DNA from: Cordia subcordata
Taxonomy: Eukaryota > Streptophyta > Magnoliopsida > Boraginales > Cordiaceae
Assembly (NCBI GenBank): GCA_028554755.1
Contig: JAPTOF010000002.1
Location: 12,697,001-12,761,000 of the forward strand
DNA: 64,000 bases
Direction of reading: 5' to 3'
Positions 35,500 through 46,763 of the stretch are shown here, piece after piece. The translations under genes and the position numbers were made by a program. The notes beneath the pieces were generated by a model, which was given only the letters and a program-made list of their open reading frames with translations, was not told where the DNA came from and made no database searches. Position 1 is the first letter of the stretch. Every line of letters starts with the position of its first letter.

Positions 35500-37165
35500 A
35501 CCACCCTTACAAATAAGCGGAAGGAATAAAGAAAAAAGTTCTAACTGTGCAAATAAGGCAAACCAAGTCTATCACACCTTTGCAAGCCACATAAACCAGG
35601 ATGATCCTTACATGAAAGAAGACTATGCAAACCAGTTCCACTGGCACCCTCGTTAGTGAGATAATTAGCAGTAAAGTTTCCTTCTTTATTAACATTAGTA
35701 CAGCGAACCACAAAGTTTCTTAGCAAAGATCTAGTAAGCTCAATCCCATCGTGAACATCTTAAGAGCTAATGGAGTGATGCTTAAGCAAAGAAACAGCCA
35801 GGATAGATCAGAGTCCATCTCAGTCCAAAGTCGTCAAATACCCAATTCCAATCAAATGTGCAGACCTCAAGCAAACACCAAAAACTTAGCCTTTAGCACA
35901 GAAACCTTATCAAAATGCTCAATGAAGCCACAAATCATATTATCGTTGTTATCATAGATAATACCACCACCAGCAGCTTTATTGCCATTATCCTCGACAC
36001 TACCATCAATATTCAACTTCATCCAATTCAAAGACGGCTTAACCCATGGAAAAAGCCTAGGAATTTTGCACTTAGTAGACAGCAGCCGCATTGAAAAAAG
36101 GATACATTAACTTCATCACCTCGCAATTGTCTACTACTAAAGAGAGCAGCCTCATAAAACTACCCCACAAACTTGTTAACACGCTAAATGACATGATCAC
36201 CCACAAAGCCTAAACCATTATACTTGGCATTATTATGCTCAAACAAAATAGTCCTCATAATGAGAATAAGGAGAAGAGTGCGAATATGACCACCATAAAC
36301 ACCTTTACCCGACAAGAACTACTTGACAAGTAATATATAACAATTAATATTATAATGATATTTTTATTCACAAAAAATATAGATAAGTAAATAACATCAC
36401 AATAAATAGAATTACAGTTTATAAAGGTCCTCTAACATAACTTCATATTTTGAAATCATCGACTATTTAATTTACTACCGAAGTCAAAAAAATATCTTTC
36501 TTTATTCTTTTTTTTTTTGGCCAAAAAAATCTAGGGGTGCCAAAAAATTCAGAGCGAACACATCATATAATTTTGCCTCTTATTATAAAATAAAAAATTA
36601 AATATAATAGCAATATTTGTTTTTACCAAAAAATCATGCATCCCCTTATATATATGTGGCTCCGTCACTAAGCTTGAGGCTCACAAGACCATCAATTTTC
36701 ACATTAAGAATACCACTGAAGTGATTCCAAACCTTCATGACATCACAATTAGAAAGATAAAATATGAGAAATGGACTCTCATTACAGCAACCATTTGGAG
36801 ACAATGCAAATACCTTTATCTTTCAGGCACATATCTACAGGAATCCAACCAAGCAAGGCCTTCCAAGCAAACAAAGAAAATTTGACAAGGATGGATTTGT
36901 GCCAAAGACAATGCAAAACAAAAGACCTATTAACACGCTATTGAATCAGATGCCAAGTGTAGGACATGCGAAAGACACCATCTCCCGATAACCTCCACAT
37001 TGACAAGTCCTGCAAGTCGTAACTAAGAAGAATATTTCCAATGCCATGAGGGATATGGGCAGGAAGCAACTCAAAAAGCAGCTGCCAATTCCATGTACCA
37101 TCTATGATAACATCTTTGAGCAGTAAACAATCATGATTGCTAGTGCTAGCAAGGTCTTTCAAGTG
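35500..37165 (-). mobile_element. LINE (L1-type) 3' portion, degenerate
   Basis: Minus-strand remnants in LINE order. 37162-36938 resembles the segment before the zinc-knuckle (TWNWQLLFELLPAHI, MWRLSGDGVFRMSYTWHL). 36760-36910 continues into the knuckle region. 36091-35867 is the RNase H-like domain (KPSLNWMKLNIDGSV, AAGGGIIYDNND). 35726-35541 is its end (NKEGNFTANYLTNEGASGT). An AT-rich insertion at about 36330-36680, ending near CCGTCACTAAGC, interrupts it. Confidence 0.65.
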
Positions 37166-37199
37166 TTTATCTCCCCACTAAACATTATGCCAAAAAATA

Positions 37200-38440
37200 G
37201 GTTTACATGTTTTTTAGATGGTAGTATGGAAATCAATTAGAGGCTTTTTGCACAAACTTTACACTATTAAAATTACATTTTCACCATTTTTTTTTATGTG
37301 CATTTAGTTATAAAAACATAATTTGAGTTTTAAACCACACTCACCTGGTAGCTTATGTGGATGCTTGTGTAATTTGGTATCTATGTATGTATATACTAGT
37401 TAACATTGTCGTGTGTATGCACAACTAACCCAATGATTTTATGATGTGTCATTAAATGAATAATGCATAGGCGCATGTGTATGTGTGTATGTGTGTATGT
37501 GTGTGTATGTATAATGCAAAATTGCCTATTTTGGTTTAAAAAAATAAAATAAAACCATTACTAGTTCGATCAATTAAAAAACCATCATTTATGATTGATT
37601 CGATTGGTTTAAACATTTGCATCTTTTACAATTTTATGTACACCCCTAGCAAAAATATGTCAAACAAAGTTATTATTGTTGTTATCATTGTTGTTGTTGT
37701 TGTTGTTGTTGTTATTGTATGATTTTTAATTTTTTTTGGTCAAATGACATATGAACTTGTTGATTTGTAACCAAAATTGTTTGGTTGATTCGCAACTAAA
37801 AAAGGCGTCTGGGATAATACTTAAATGTATAAAACTAATATATTTTACAAGTTAGCTATTGCATTAAGGCAAGCTACAAATTTCTTTTAGAGAGTGATAC
37901 CCCTAGTTCCATTGCCTTTTAGTGTGTGTGTGTGTGTGAGTATATGTGTGTGTGTGTGAGTATATGTGTGTGTGTATGCTCATTCAAATATTTTTTTATA
38001 ATTAACTATTTGGCACATAAAATAATATGATTAATTCATTTCTTTATTTTAAACTTTCATATTTTTGTATTAGGATTTTATATTTTAATAAACATATAGC
38101 CAACAAATAAATTCATAAATACAAAAAATATAAAATTCATTCATTGCTTCATATTTTAAACCTTAAATTGTTATCATTTTTTATTAATATTCTTATTCTT
38201 CCTTTCAGGTTCAATTAACATAATAAAATTGATAAAAGATTTTTTTTATAATAATGATAGAAATTTTCTTTTGATAATGCTACGATCGTTATCTTCAAAT
38301 ATCAGCTTTGTAATTCAACTAATATTTGTGAACTAATAATGTTATAATAATATTATTAATCATGATATAGATCAACATCTAAAAGTATAATTATCATATG
38401 CATCATATGAGCACTATACTAGCAACACCATTGATTTACT
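37200..38440. other. AT-rich intergenic DNA with microsatellites
   Basis: No gene. Simple repeats: TGTGTATG-type at 37478-37510, (TTG)n at 37688-37715, TG/TATG compound at 37921-37977. Confidence 0.6.
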
Positions 38441-38643
38441 TGGTAGTTTTCTTCTCAGTGACCGAAAACAGAAATTAGAACAATCTTTGTCAATAGTTGG
38501 TCTATATTAGCTTTAACCTGTAATACTAATTATGCATGCACTACACTGGCAGTAGACTAGTAACGTCATTACTCATCAATCTCTTTTGGTAGTTTCCTTA
38601 GCAATAACTATCAACAAAAGTTAGGGACATTCTTTGTCGACAA
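38400..38643 (+). repeat. imperfect tandem repeat, about 150 bp, split by the Helitron
   Basis: Unit 1 (about 38410-38520) and unit 2 (from about 38540) share GCACTA(T/C)ACT, TTTGGTAGTTT and CATTCTTTGTC or CAATCTTTGTC. Unit 1 continues AGTTGGTCTATATTAGC (38495-38511). In unit 2 that piece is displaced to 40783-40799, beyond the Helitron. The pair thus preserves a relative of the empty insertion site. Confidence 0.6.
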
Positions 38644-38867
38644 TCTATCTCTAGTGTATTATAAAGCAATAACCAAAGAGAGAGTTCCTCTAGCACATTT
38701 TCTTTTTGTTAATTGCTCGCCATGTGTCAAACTGCCTCATTATATTACTGCGATGTGAATGTGGGCCTACGGCTAAATAACTACCATGTGGATTTTGCCC
38801 TCTACTCTTTATTTTTTTCCCTTAAATTTTCCGGCTTCTAGAACGTGTTACACGTTCACTAGTTTTA

Positions 38868-39106
38868 GGGTTCGTTTGGATTGACTTTTTCAAAAGTACT
38901 CTTTTTAACAACTTTTGAAAAATGATTTTTTTAGAAGCTGAGAATTCTAGTATTTAAAAAAAAACTGTATTAGAGTTTTTTTTATAGAGTTTCAACTTTT
39001 CTGGCAGCCAAATCAAATAATTATTGTAAATTTAATATAACTTTTTTAGAAAAAAAAAATATTTTTTCCTTAAAAAAAAAAAAAAAAACCCAATCCAAAC
39101 AGCCCC
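38868..39106. mobile_element. Tourist-like MITE (PIF/Harbinger)
   Basis: Terminal inverted repeats GGGTTCGTTTGGATTG and CAATCCAAACAGCCCC, 13 of 16 positions matching. Flanked by TTA on both sides (38865-38867, 39107-39109), the usual Harbinger target duplication. 239 bp, AT-rich, non-coding. Related copies: 45341-45507 and 56040-56269. Confidence 0.75.
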
Positions 39107-40195
39107 TTATTCTTTATATTATCTTTATGCTATCCAATTGTGATCAACTTCTTTTTCAGTCTTATCAAATTCTTCTCTACATGACTCAGCAAAAAATCTT
39201 CTTCTCTGACACGCCTAAGAATCAGTATTGAAAATGTGGAAAAGCATCAAAATATTTTCATATTTTATACACTCTCTTCTCATATCTCTTTTTTTTATCT
39301 TCCTTTGTGCATATAACGTCTCAACAGTATGCATGCTCGACTACAACATTTGGATCACCTTTGCAATACAAATATAAGTGCTGGGAGGTGGCCTTTGAGT
39401 TACTACTAGTGTTAGTATATGTCAATGCTTGCACTCTATTTACAATCTCTTATTATTTTTGCATTAGCCATAAGGTTTTACTGTATAAGATTTGAGGTAC
39501 GCTTCTCATACTTGCATTCTTTACATTTTCGTCATTGTTTTTGACCTATAGATGAATTGATTTACAAAGTTTACATGGTCCCCTCTATTACATACATGTA
39601 ATTTCCATTTCTTTCTATGTTTAATTGAGAGAAATTATTGGATTGAAAAAAAAAAATTGCAAAGGTGTTGCAAGCTTAATTGATAATTCTTGAGAAATGG
39701 TTGAAATATAGGGTATTTTTGTTATAGATGCTTGCAAAGTGGATAATGCAAATAACCTGTCTGAGAAAACGCTTGAAAGAGAGTATAAAATAATGTATAC
39801 CAGAAGGAAAAGAAGGATAGCAGCAATATTTCTCTGATTTTGTCATTTTATCCCAAGATTTTCGCTAGTCCGAACTCCATTTCTGGAAGCACAAGAAAAA
39901 CCCGGTACCAACCACTGCTTATTTTTATTTTTTCCATTATTTTTAGTTTTTAATATTTATTGCTATTAAATTTTCATTTATTCTCTGTGATTATTAAGCA
40001 GTTAAAATGATCTAACCTTGGGCTATTTCAGTTTTCACTTCACAAATACATACAAAACATAGGTTTAGAGAGAGAGAGAGAAAGCAAAGATTGTTACTAG
40101 ACATTGGTTGTGGCCTTGAACGAGGGAAACATTCTTTTGAAGGTTCAAGAAGAATGGTTGGTTGGGATTTGTGAACTTAATTTTGATTTGAGGAC

Positions 40196-40438
40196 ATGGA
40201 GTTAGACAACAATGGGCTAGGGGTGCAAATGAGCCTGGAGCTCTTTAGGTGGGTGGTTAAAGAAGATATGACCAGGATTGAGAAAGAGGTTGGGAAGGAA
40301 TAGTTCAAGAAGGAAATGGATACCAAGGCTTGCAAGATATTTGTAAGGCAATGCATAGCAACTGTGTTGGATGATTTCCTAATGCTTGATGCCTAAAACC
40401 ACATTGTCATGCATCATCCTAAAGGCTCCTCCAAGCTC
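40196..40438 (+). pseudogene. malate synthase C-terminal exon fragment
   Basis: The reading frame from 40196 gives ELDNNGLGVQMSLELFRWVV, then KEDMTRIEKEVGKE, a TAG at 40301, FKKEMDTKACKIFVRQC, then VLDDFLMLDA, a TAA at 40394, and NHIVMHHPKGSSKL. This matches the conserved end of plant glyoxysomal malate synthase, including the C-terminal SKL-type peroxisome signal. Two in-frame stops and a lost terminal stop (SKL is followed by Q) make it a pseudogene, yet no frameshift has occurred over about 80 codons. It lies inside the Helitron candidate in the same orientation, about 320 bases before its 3' hairpin, as expected for a captured gene piece. Confidence 0.8.
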
Positions 40439-40800
40439 CAAATGATCTCAAAATTTGTTTGTAGAAATCAAGGTCATGCTAATAAAATTGCAACATATTT
40501 CATCTTTTTACTTTCTATTTGTCGTTATTATTAAGCAGTGCAACGTGTGTTTGTATGTCTTCCAATAATCTACTAATAAACAATATGTGTAATTGCTTTT
40601 CTAGTGTTTTCAAAAGCTTTTCATAACATGGACCCATTTGGCTTAGTTTTCTATAAAATCACCTTTTTATAGTCTTTTCTATAAAATCACTTTTTAGAAA
40701 ACTCCACTTATCCTTCTTTATCATTTAAAAAAGAATTATCTAAATCTTATTATCACCCCGTGCATCGCATGGGTGTTATGCTAGTTGGTCTATATTAGCC

Positions 40801-40945
40801 TTGTCTTGCATTTACTTGTGGTTAGTGTTTTAAGTGTTACTAACAAGAAATGCTACAAGATTTTGAATCAACTTTGTCTTGCATTTACTTGTGATTAGTG
40901 TTTCAAGGGTTACTAACAAGAAATACTACAAGATTTTGAATCAAC
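40801..40945 (+). repeat. tandem duplication, 2 x 73 bp
   Basis: Units at 40801 and 40874, starting TTGTCTTGCATTTACTTGTG and ending TTTTGAATCAAC, with few differences. They lie just outside the Helitron 3' end. Confidence 0.85.
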
Positions 40946-41240
40946 ACAAATGGCATGCCTTGAAAAACAATTGAAAACATTGCCCTTAAGGAAATACTCT
41001 TTTTATTTTGACAAATTAGTTTGCCTATTGTTTTTCTATGCCCCATCAATGTATAGTACTAACGAGTAAAAGTAGCATGTAATTCTTCTAATATACTTGC
41101 AATTTTTCATCTCATTTAGTGTAGGCCAAAAAAACCTATCATTTGGCCAGTGCTTATTACAAACTACATACTTTCTTCAAATGCAGAGTTGGCTAATATA
41201 GTCAACATGTTATACCCTATGCATCCCACAAATTAAACAC

Positions 41241-43152
41241 TATTAAGGACATAAGCTAGCAAAGCATCACACAGCTTCTGCAGAAGGAGTAAGTTTGTTA
41301 TGATATGTTGTTAAAAGTTAGTTAAGCATTAGTTAATTAGTTAGTTAGTTAAGAATAACTAAAAGAGATTTGTACACCTCACAGATCATGACTTGAGCTT
41401 CTAGTCTAGCTAAGCCAACTGTATAGATCAATGAGCTATGTATTGAATTAATTAATTAATAAGATTATCATCTTCTTCATTTTTAATTTCATCAATTCTC
41501 TCAAACTCAACTTCGTATCTAGAGCTAAAATGACACCTCCAAATTATAGACGACCTATTGGTTGCAGTTGGGTTTATAGGATAAAAAGGCACTCATAACA
41601 TTAACACTACATTTTCAATGGCATTTAAAGAAGCTTGATGTGTCTAATGCCATTCTTCATCATGGTTTTCTTAATGAAATAGTCTACATGTTACAACCAT
41701 AAGGTTTTGAGGACCTCGACAATTCTCACTATGTGCGCAAGATTCAAAAGTCTCTATATGGCTATAAACAGGCTCTAAGAGCATAGTATCACATGCTCTC
41801 TTCTTTTTTTAATCAACAAGGCTTCAAATGCAGTGCTGCTAATACTTCTCTCTTTGTATTATCCATCTCTACTTACACAGTGATCGTTCTAGTTTGTGTT
41901 GATGACCTGATCATCATAGGTAGTTTATCTCAAGGAATAGATGATCTAACTGCTGCAATTGGTGGGTGCTAAATTTGCCGCAAAAGATCTATGCAAGCTT
42001 TCATACTTTCTGGGAATAGAAGTCTTCTGTACAGGTTTATCTATTGTTTTTCACTAGACTGAGTATGCTACATATTTGCTTAAGAGAGCAGGTCTCTCAG
42101 AGTCTAAATCATTTGTCAATCCATCTATTTCAAAGTACACTTCAAACACTCAAGACTCAGAATTTCCATATCTTAATCTTATAGAATTTAGAATTCTTGT
42201 ATAGGCTCTTCAATAACTTACTATTACAAGATTAGACATCTAGTTTGCAGTCAATACTATATGCTAAGCCATGCGTCATCCTATAAATAGACATTATGTT
42301 GCACTAAAAAAAAGTTCTAATATTTGTCAAAGGCATAATTTCTCATGGATTACATTTCTAGCCAAGATTTGTCAAAGGCACAACTTCTTAAGGAATACAT
42401 TTCCAACTAAGATCCTGTGAACTTCAAGCATGTTGTGACAGTGACTTGGCTAATGATCCCCTTACCAAAAAGTCAACAGTAGGCTATTGTATTTTCCTAG
42501 GTCCTAATCTTATTTCTTGGTGTTCAAAGAAGTAATTGACTGTGACAAGGTCATCTATATAAGCAGATTATATGGCATTGGCACAGGTTACTACATAGGT
42601 TAAATAGATCACCTATTTGCCCATAGACTTGCACATCCCATTTACAACTCCCTAACTTACAAATGACTCAAGCTCAAGCTCAGCCCTTGCTTGAGGCATC
42701 AATCCAATATCTATGGAAGGACCAAACACATCAAAATTGACTATCATTTTGTTAAGGAACAGGTTACTTCAAAGCAGCTCATTGTTCTTATATTCCAACT
42801 ACAGATCAAGGTTACATATATATCATAATCCTAACACTAAGTTTGTTGCATTAAGGTCCAAGCTTTCCCTTGCTTTTCCAAGGCTTAGCTTGAAAGGGGA
42901 TGTCAAGGACACAAGCCAATAAAGCATTACAGTGCTTCTGCAGTAGGAGTTAATTTGTTATGACAAGCTGTTAAAAATTAGTTAAAAGTAACTAACAAAG
43001 ATTTGTACACCTGAGAGACCATGACTTGAGCTCCAAGCTATCTAGCTAAGCTAAGTACTCTATATATCAATGAGCTATTTACTGAATTAATCAATCAATA
43101 AGATCATTATCTTCTTCATTTTCATTTTCTACAAATACTCTCAAACTTAACA
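41241..43152 (+). mobile_element. second mini Copia element (RT-RNase H only), decayed
   Basis: 5' LTR 41241-41512 and 3' LTR 42901-43152 (TGTCAAGGAC...CTTAACA at the 3' copy). A perfect 5-bp duplication AACAC flanks it (41236-41240, 43153-43157). Primer site TCGTATCTAGAGC (41513-41525) is a slightly degraded iMet type. The polypurine tract TTGAAAGGGGA abuts the 3' LTR. The interior, about 1.39 kb, contains only RT and RNase H remnants. The LTRs differ by indels and many substitutions, so it is much older than 1112-3087. Confidence 0.88.
41530..42895 (+). pseudogene. decayed Copia RT-RNase H
   Basis: Starts with ATG right after the primer site: MTPPNYRRPIGCSWVYRIKR. This corresponds to the region near residue 30 of the ORF at 1366. 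The next block (FKARLVAKG to the SPVV motif) is deleted. Then come KLDVSNAILHHGFLNEIVYM, RKIQKSLYGYKQALRA, and VCVDDLIII (YVDD changed to CVDD). RNase H follows with LISWCSKK and IKIDYHFVKEQVTSKQL. Many stops and frameshifts. Confidence 0.8.
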
Positions 43153-43157
43153 AACAC

Positions 43158-44434
43158 TAGTTTATGATATATCAAAAGCAATACATACATACGACAAAGA
43201 AAGAATCTGAGAAGTAACTTGTATTACAAATCTATATATATATATATATAATTTACTTAGAATAAAGCTCAAAGAGGTATGTCACATTAGCTTCTATTGA
43301 GAGAGTATAAGCTAATTTTATATTCTTGCAAGTGGTGATATGTAAGGTTAAAAAGATCATTAACTTCAAATATATAAATTATGTTATAAGCCCTTAACAT
43401 TATTATTTTTCTCTAATTAAGCTCTTATTGTTTTAAAATGTTCATGTTAAATCATCATATTTTACTGCATAGCCAAATTAGTCCCTAAACAATCATATCA
43501 GTTCTTATTATTTAAAAAACTTTATATCGGTCCTTTATATTTAACAAAGTCATTCAAATTAGTACAAATATAAGTAAAATAATGAAGATTTTTTAACTAT
43601 TTAAATTAGTCTATAATGTTACAAGGACATAGTCAAATTAGCCCATAAATATAGTCAAAGTTTTCAGTATTTCAATATCTTTATATTAGCCCTTAATATT
43701 TCACAATTTATTCGAATTAGATTCATTATATAATATAATATCACAAGATATAGATTTTAGAGAAATAAAACATTAACAAATGAGCAAGTTATGCTATAAG
43801 TGCCAATTTTTTTTCTTCAGTTAGTCCTTATTATTTTTAAATATTCAAATAAAAATAATTGTACAAAACTACAAAAAATAAAATGATATTTAGTAATTCA
43901 TCTATATATTTAGTAGAAAGTAGTTGTAGTAATAATAAAATCATACTTCATCAAAATTTAAGAGGCTTTAGGAAATGCCATATAATCTTTTAATTAATTT
44001 TTTTAGTTTATTTCTTTTAAATAGTCTTTAATACTAATAAATCTATATAATCACTACAAGTCAAAATGGTTGAGGCATGTTATTGAATTATTCAAGTGAA
44101 TATTAAAAGTTATAACTGATTTTTTAATGTAATGAGATCATATTTATAGGATATTTTAAAATAAAAAATAAAAAAAGCACAAAAATTTATTTTCATAAAT
44201 ATTTAAAAATAACAAAATACCACACAAAGAAAACTTAAAAATATACAAAACTTCACATCTATAAATATTTAAAAAACTTAAAGAAAAAACATACAAAAAA
44301 TCTAAATAAACCTATGCAAAGTACAAAATACGAAGTGACTACTACATTATTACAAACGTATACCACTAATTGTACATTTGGAAGTTTCAACTCGTATGAT
44401 AGTGACACGTAACGCTACAAAATACAAAACATTA
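43158..44434. other. AT-rich spacer downstream of C4H, no gene seen
   Basis: Contains a (TA)n run at 43229-43250 and diffuse imperfect repeats of the type AAATTAGT(C/A)CTTA between about 43380 and 43850. Its right end must hold the C4H 3' UTR, which I cannot delimit. Confidence 0.5.
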
Positions 44435-46554
44435 TTATTTTTGGATTGGCTTAAAAGCGACAATGGAGTGTCTAGCTATGTGCAAGCTAAACTGCCCTCC
44501 TTCCTCACTCACATCAATCTTCTCCACCCCAGGTGGAGTCTGCATCTCAAAATTGGTTACCAGTTTCGCAATCACCAGCCCAAGAATTGGCAACGCAAGA
44601 ATAATCCCCGGACAGCTTCTCCGACCCATCCCAAAAGGCAAGTACCGGAAGTCAACTTTCCCACCAGCCACGGCGGCTTCCGTGCCCGTTTCCTCCTCCA
44701 AGAACCGCTCCGGCCGAAACTCACCGGGGTTTTTCCACCAGGCCGGATTGTTAGCCAGCCACCAGGCATTGATCACCACCTTGGACTCTTTAGGCACTGT
44801 GTAGCCACCCAACTTAGCCTCCTCAAGATTCATGTGGGGCACCTGTCAGAAAACGTGGTATTTAAAATCGAAATCCAATACACACAGCGAGCGGAATAAA
44901 TAATTTCACGATAGATATATTAACGCACCAGCAAAGGTATCGGGGCGTGTAGCCTTAGTGTCTCGTTTACTACAGCTTGCAAGTATGGCAATTCATGGAG
45001 GTTTGATTCAGTCACTGGCTTGTCTTTGAGGACGTTTGAGATTTCTTCTCGGATCTTTTGTTGGGCTTTTGGGTGGTTGACGAGCTCGGCTATGGCCCAC
45101 TCCATGGACCACAGAGTTGTTTCAATGGCTGCCACGTTGATGTTTTCCACTATGTACAATACGTTTTCTTCACTGAGTTCTCCCTGCGCTTGAGCTTCTA
45201 GGATGTGATCAATGGCGCATGTCTTTTTGTGCTTCTCTGATCCATTCTCATGAGCCGCTATTATCGCCCTGTAATAAATATATTTTTTAAACCATGGAAC
45301 TTAATAATTAGCGGGCAATAGTTATTTCTCACAATCGAATTAACTGTTTGGATTGTTTTCTTTATGAAAACGCTGAAACTCTGCAAATTTTCAAATTCAA
45401 CTTTTCTAAAAAATTAAAAATAAACTTTTGACTTTTCAAATATACACTTTTTCTTTTAAAAAATTATGAAAAACACTTTTGGAAAAAAATCAATCTAAAA
45501 AAGTCCCATATCTTAGACCCGAATGACTGTATATGTACTATTTTTCTAACAGTGTAATTTGTTCTAGCTAAGGTTAATTGAATAATAAATTTTTTATATC
45601 AATAGAAATAATAATCCAATAACAACAAGTGCAATGTTACGGTACCCATTAGAAAATCCATATACACAAACTTAAAATTTTCTTAAAAATTGTATTCTCA
45701 AGATCGTACCTTCGTATCTGAACATAGTAATTATTGAAGAACGCAAGACGTCGCCGCTGCAAATCTCTGCACTTGTTCAAGTACCCTCTCAAGAGCGGTC
45801 TCAGCAGAGGAATGAAGTCTCCGTAATTGTAATCAAAGCTCTGAGCCAGCCGACTCCTCTCCGAATTAAACTTGGTAGCTTCAATGAACATCGGATCATT
45901 AATCGACTCAAACTTGGCATCAAACATCATGCGATACATTATGTTGTACAGCATCAACTGCAATCTCTTTCTGATCAATATCCCTTCACTGCTCACCCTA
46001 TCAATGTCTTTTTTCAAGTCATCCACCACCAGCTCCATTTCATCCTCCCACATGTCACTGTAGTGATGCACGACCTTATTGGTGAAAAATGGCACCGTCA
46101 TGACACGGCGCATTTTGCGCCAATGTTCACCGTACACGGTGAACACCATGTCCTGGCCGTTGCCGGTGAAGATGTCGAACACGACATTTCTTGGCCTGGA
46201 ACCAAATTCTACACCCTGCGCGTGTAGAACTTGGTTCGCCAGCTCGGGGTTTGACACCACCACTAGGTTCTTCACCCCGAGCTTGAGCAGGAATACCGGG
46301 CCGTAAACTTGTGACATGGCCGCCAGGAGGCGATGGTTCAAGTCGTTTCCGACTTGGAGCCAGTTGCCTAAGACAGGCAAGGAACGTGGCCCTGGTGGTA
46401 AGTTGGTTGACCTTTTCGTGGACTGGAACAAGTGGAAGATCATGAGCGGCAACAAAATGAGAATCCATGGAAATTGGAATTTGTTAGTTGAGACAAGTGC
46501 AATTGCAATTGCAAAGAGAGTGTAAAAGATGGACTTGTTGAGAACCTTGCCCAT
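44435..46554 (-). CDS. C4H: trans-cinnamate 4-hydroxylase (CYP73A, class II type)
   Basis: Three exons on the minus strand: 46554-45710 (codons 1-281 plus two bases), 45268-44929 and 44842-44435. GT-AG introns of 441 and 86 nt give 530 aa. C4H makes p-coumarate from cinnamate in the phenylpropanoid pathway, as an ER-bound monooxygenase fed by P450 reductase. Visible marks: an extended N-terminal membrane region ([20 protein letters not shown]) typical of class II C4H, hinge LPPGP (52-56), C-helix WRKMR (145-149), I-helix AAIETT (328-333), ETLR (384-387), PERF (439-442) and heme loop [11 protein letters not shown] with C472. All key residues are intact. In-frame ATGs further upstream lie beyond the TATA box, so MGKV is chosen as start. 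Confidence 0.93.
45341..45507. mobile_element. MITE-like insertion in C4H intron 1
   Basis: Begins ACTGTTTGGATTGTTTTC and ends with the approximate inverse AATCAATCTAAAAAAGTCCC. It belongs with the MITEs at 38868 and 56040 (shared GGATTG...TTTTCTTTAT). It fills over a third of the 441-nt intron. Confidence 0.5.
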
Positions 46555-46620
46555 TTTTTTTTTTTTCCCCCCCAAGAGAATCAAGAAATTTTGCACGAGG
46601 GTGTCGACAAGGAAATAACA

Positions 46621-46630
46621 TAATATATAG
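46621..46630 (-). promoter_or_regulatory. C4H TATA box
   Basis: CTATATATTA on the minus strand, 67 bases upstream of the start codon, implying a 5' UTR of about 35-40 bases. It excludes the in-frame ATG at about 46675 as start. Confidence 0.6.
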
Positions 46631-46756
46631 GTGAAGATTCTTTGGGGGGGGGGGGGGTGGGAAGTTTTGGAGTCCATTGGTTTTGAGAAAATCCATGGGC
46701 ATGGTTTTGAATCAAGGTCGGAGGATGATAAACTACCTTTCCAAGTCAAGATTGGT

Positions 46757-46763
46757 GGTTGGT
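46757..46763 (-). promoter_or_regulatory. AC-II element (MYB site) upstream of C4H
   Basis: ACCAACC on the minus strand, about 130 bases upstream of the TATA box. AC elements bind R2R3-MYB factors in phenylpropanoid gene promoters. A single 7-base match, so moderately supported. Confidence 0.45.

Larger units (their letters stand above)
38644..40785 (+). mobile_element. non-autonomous Helitron candidate with captured exon
   Basis: The 5' end is TCTATCTCTAGTGTATTA, preceded by A at 38643. The 3' end has hairpin CCCGTGCATCGCATGGG (40757-40773), 7 bases, then CTAGT (40781-40785) followed by T. This matches Helitron hallmarks: 5' TC, 3' hairpin plus CTRRT, insertion between A and T, no target duplication. 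Host sequence on both sides rejoins in line with the 150-bp repeat at 38400. The 2.1-kb body has no Rep/helicase. It contains a Tourist-like MITE and a malate synthase pseudo-exon. A second hairpin plus CTAGT at 38841-38863 may be an internal, older 3' end. Confidence 0.6.

Noticed and set aside
38841..38863. Hairpin GAACGTGTTACACGTTC plus CTAGT as the 3' end of a 216-bp Helitron
   Set aside because: The hairpin is only one base from CTAGT, unlike the usual 10-12. The end at 40785 rejoins the host repeat and fits better, so it is kept only as a possible internal older end.
44378..44899. 173-codon plus-strand ORF overlapping C4H exon 3
   Set aside because: Antisense shadow of the well-supported P450 exon.
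46552..46749. Open frame extending upstream of the C4H start with in-frame ATG ([10 protein letters not shown])
   Set aside because: It reads through a poly-G tract and lies upstream of the TATA box at 46621. The class II C4H N-terminus fits MGKV, so the extension is not part of the protein.
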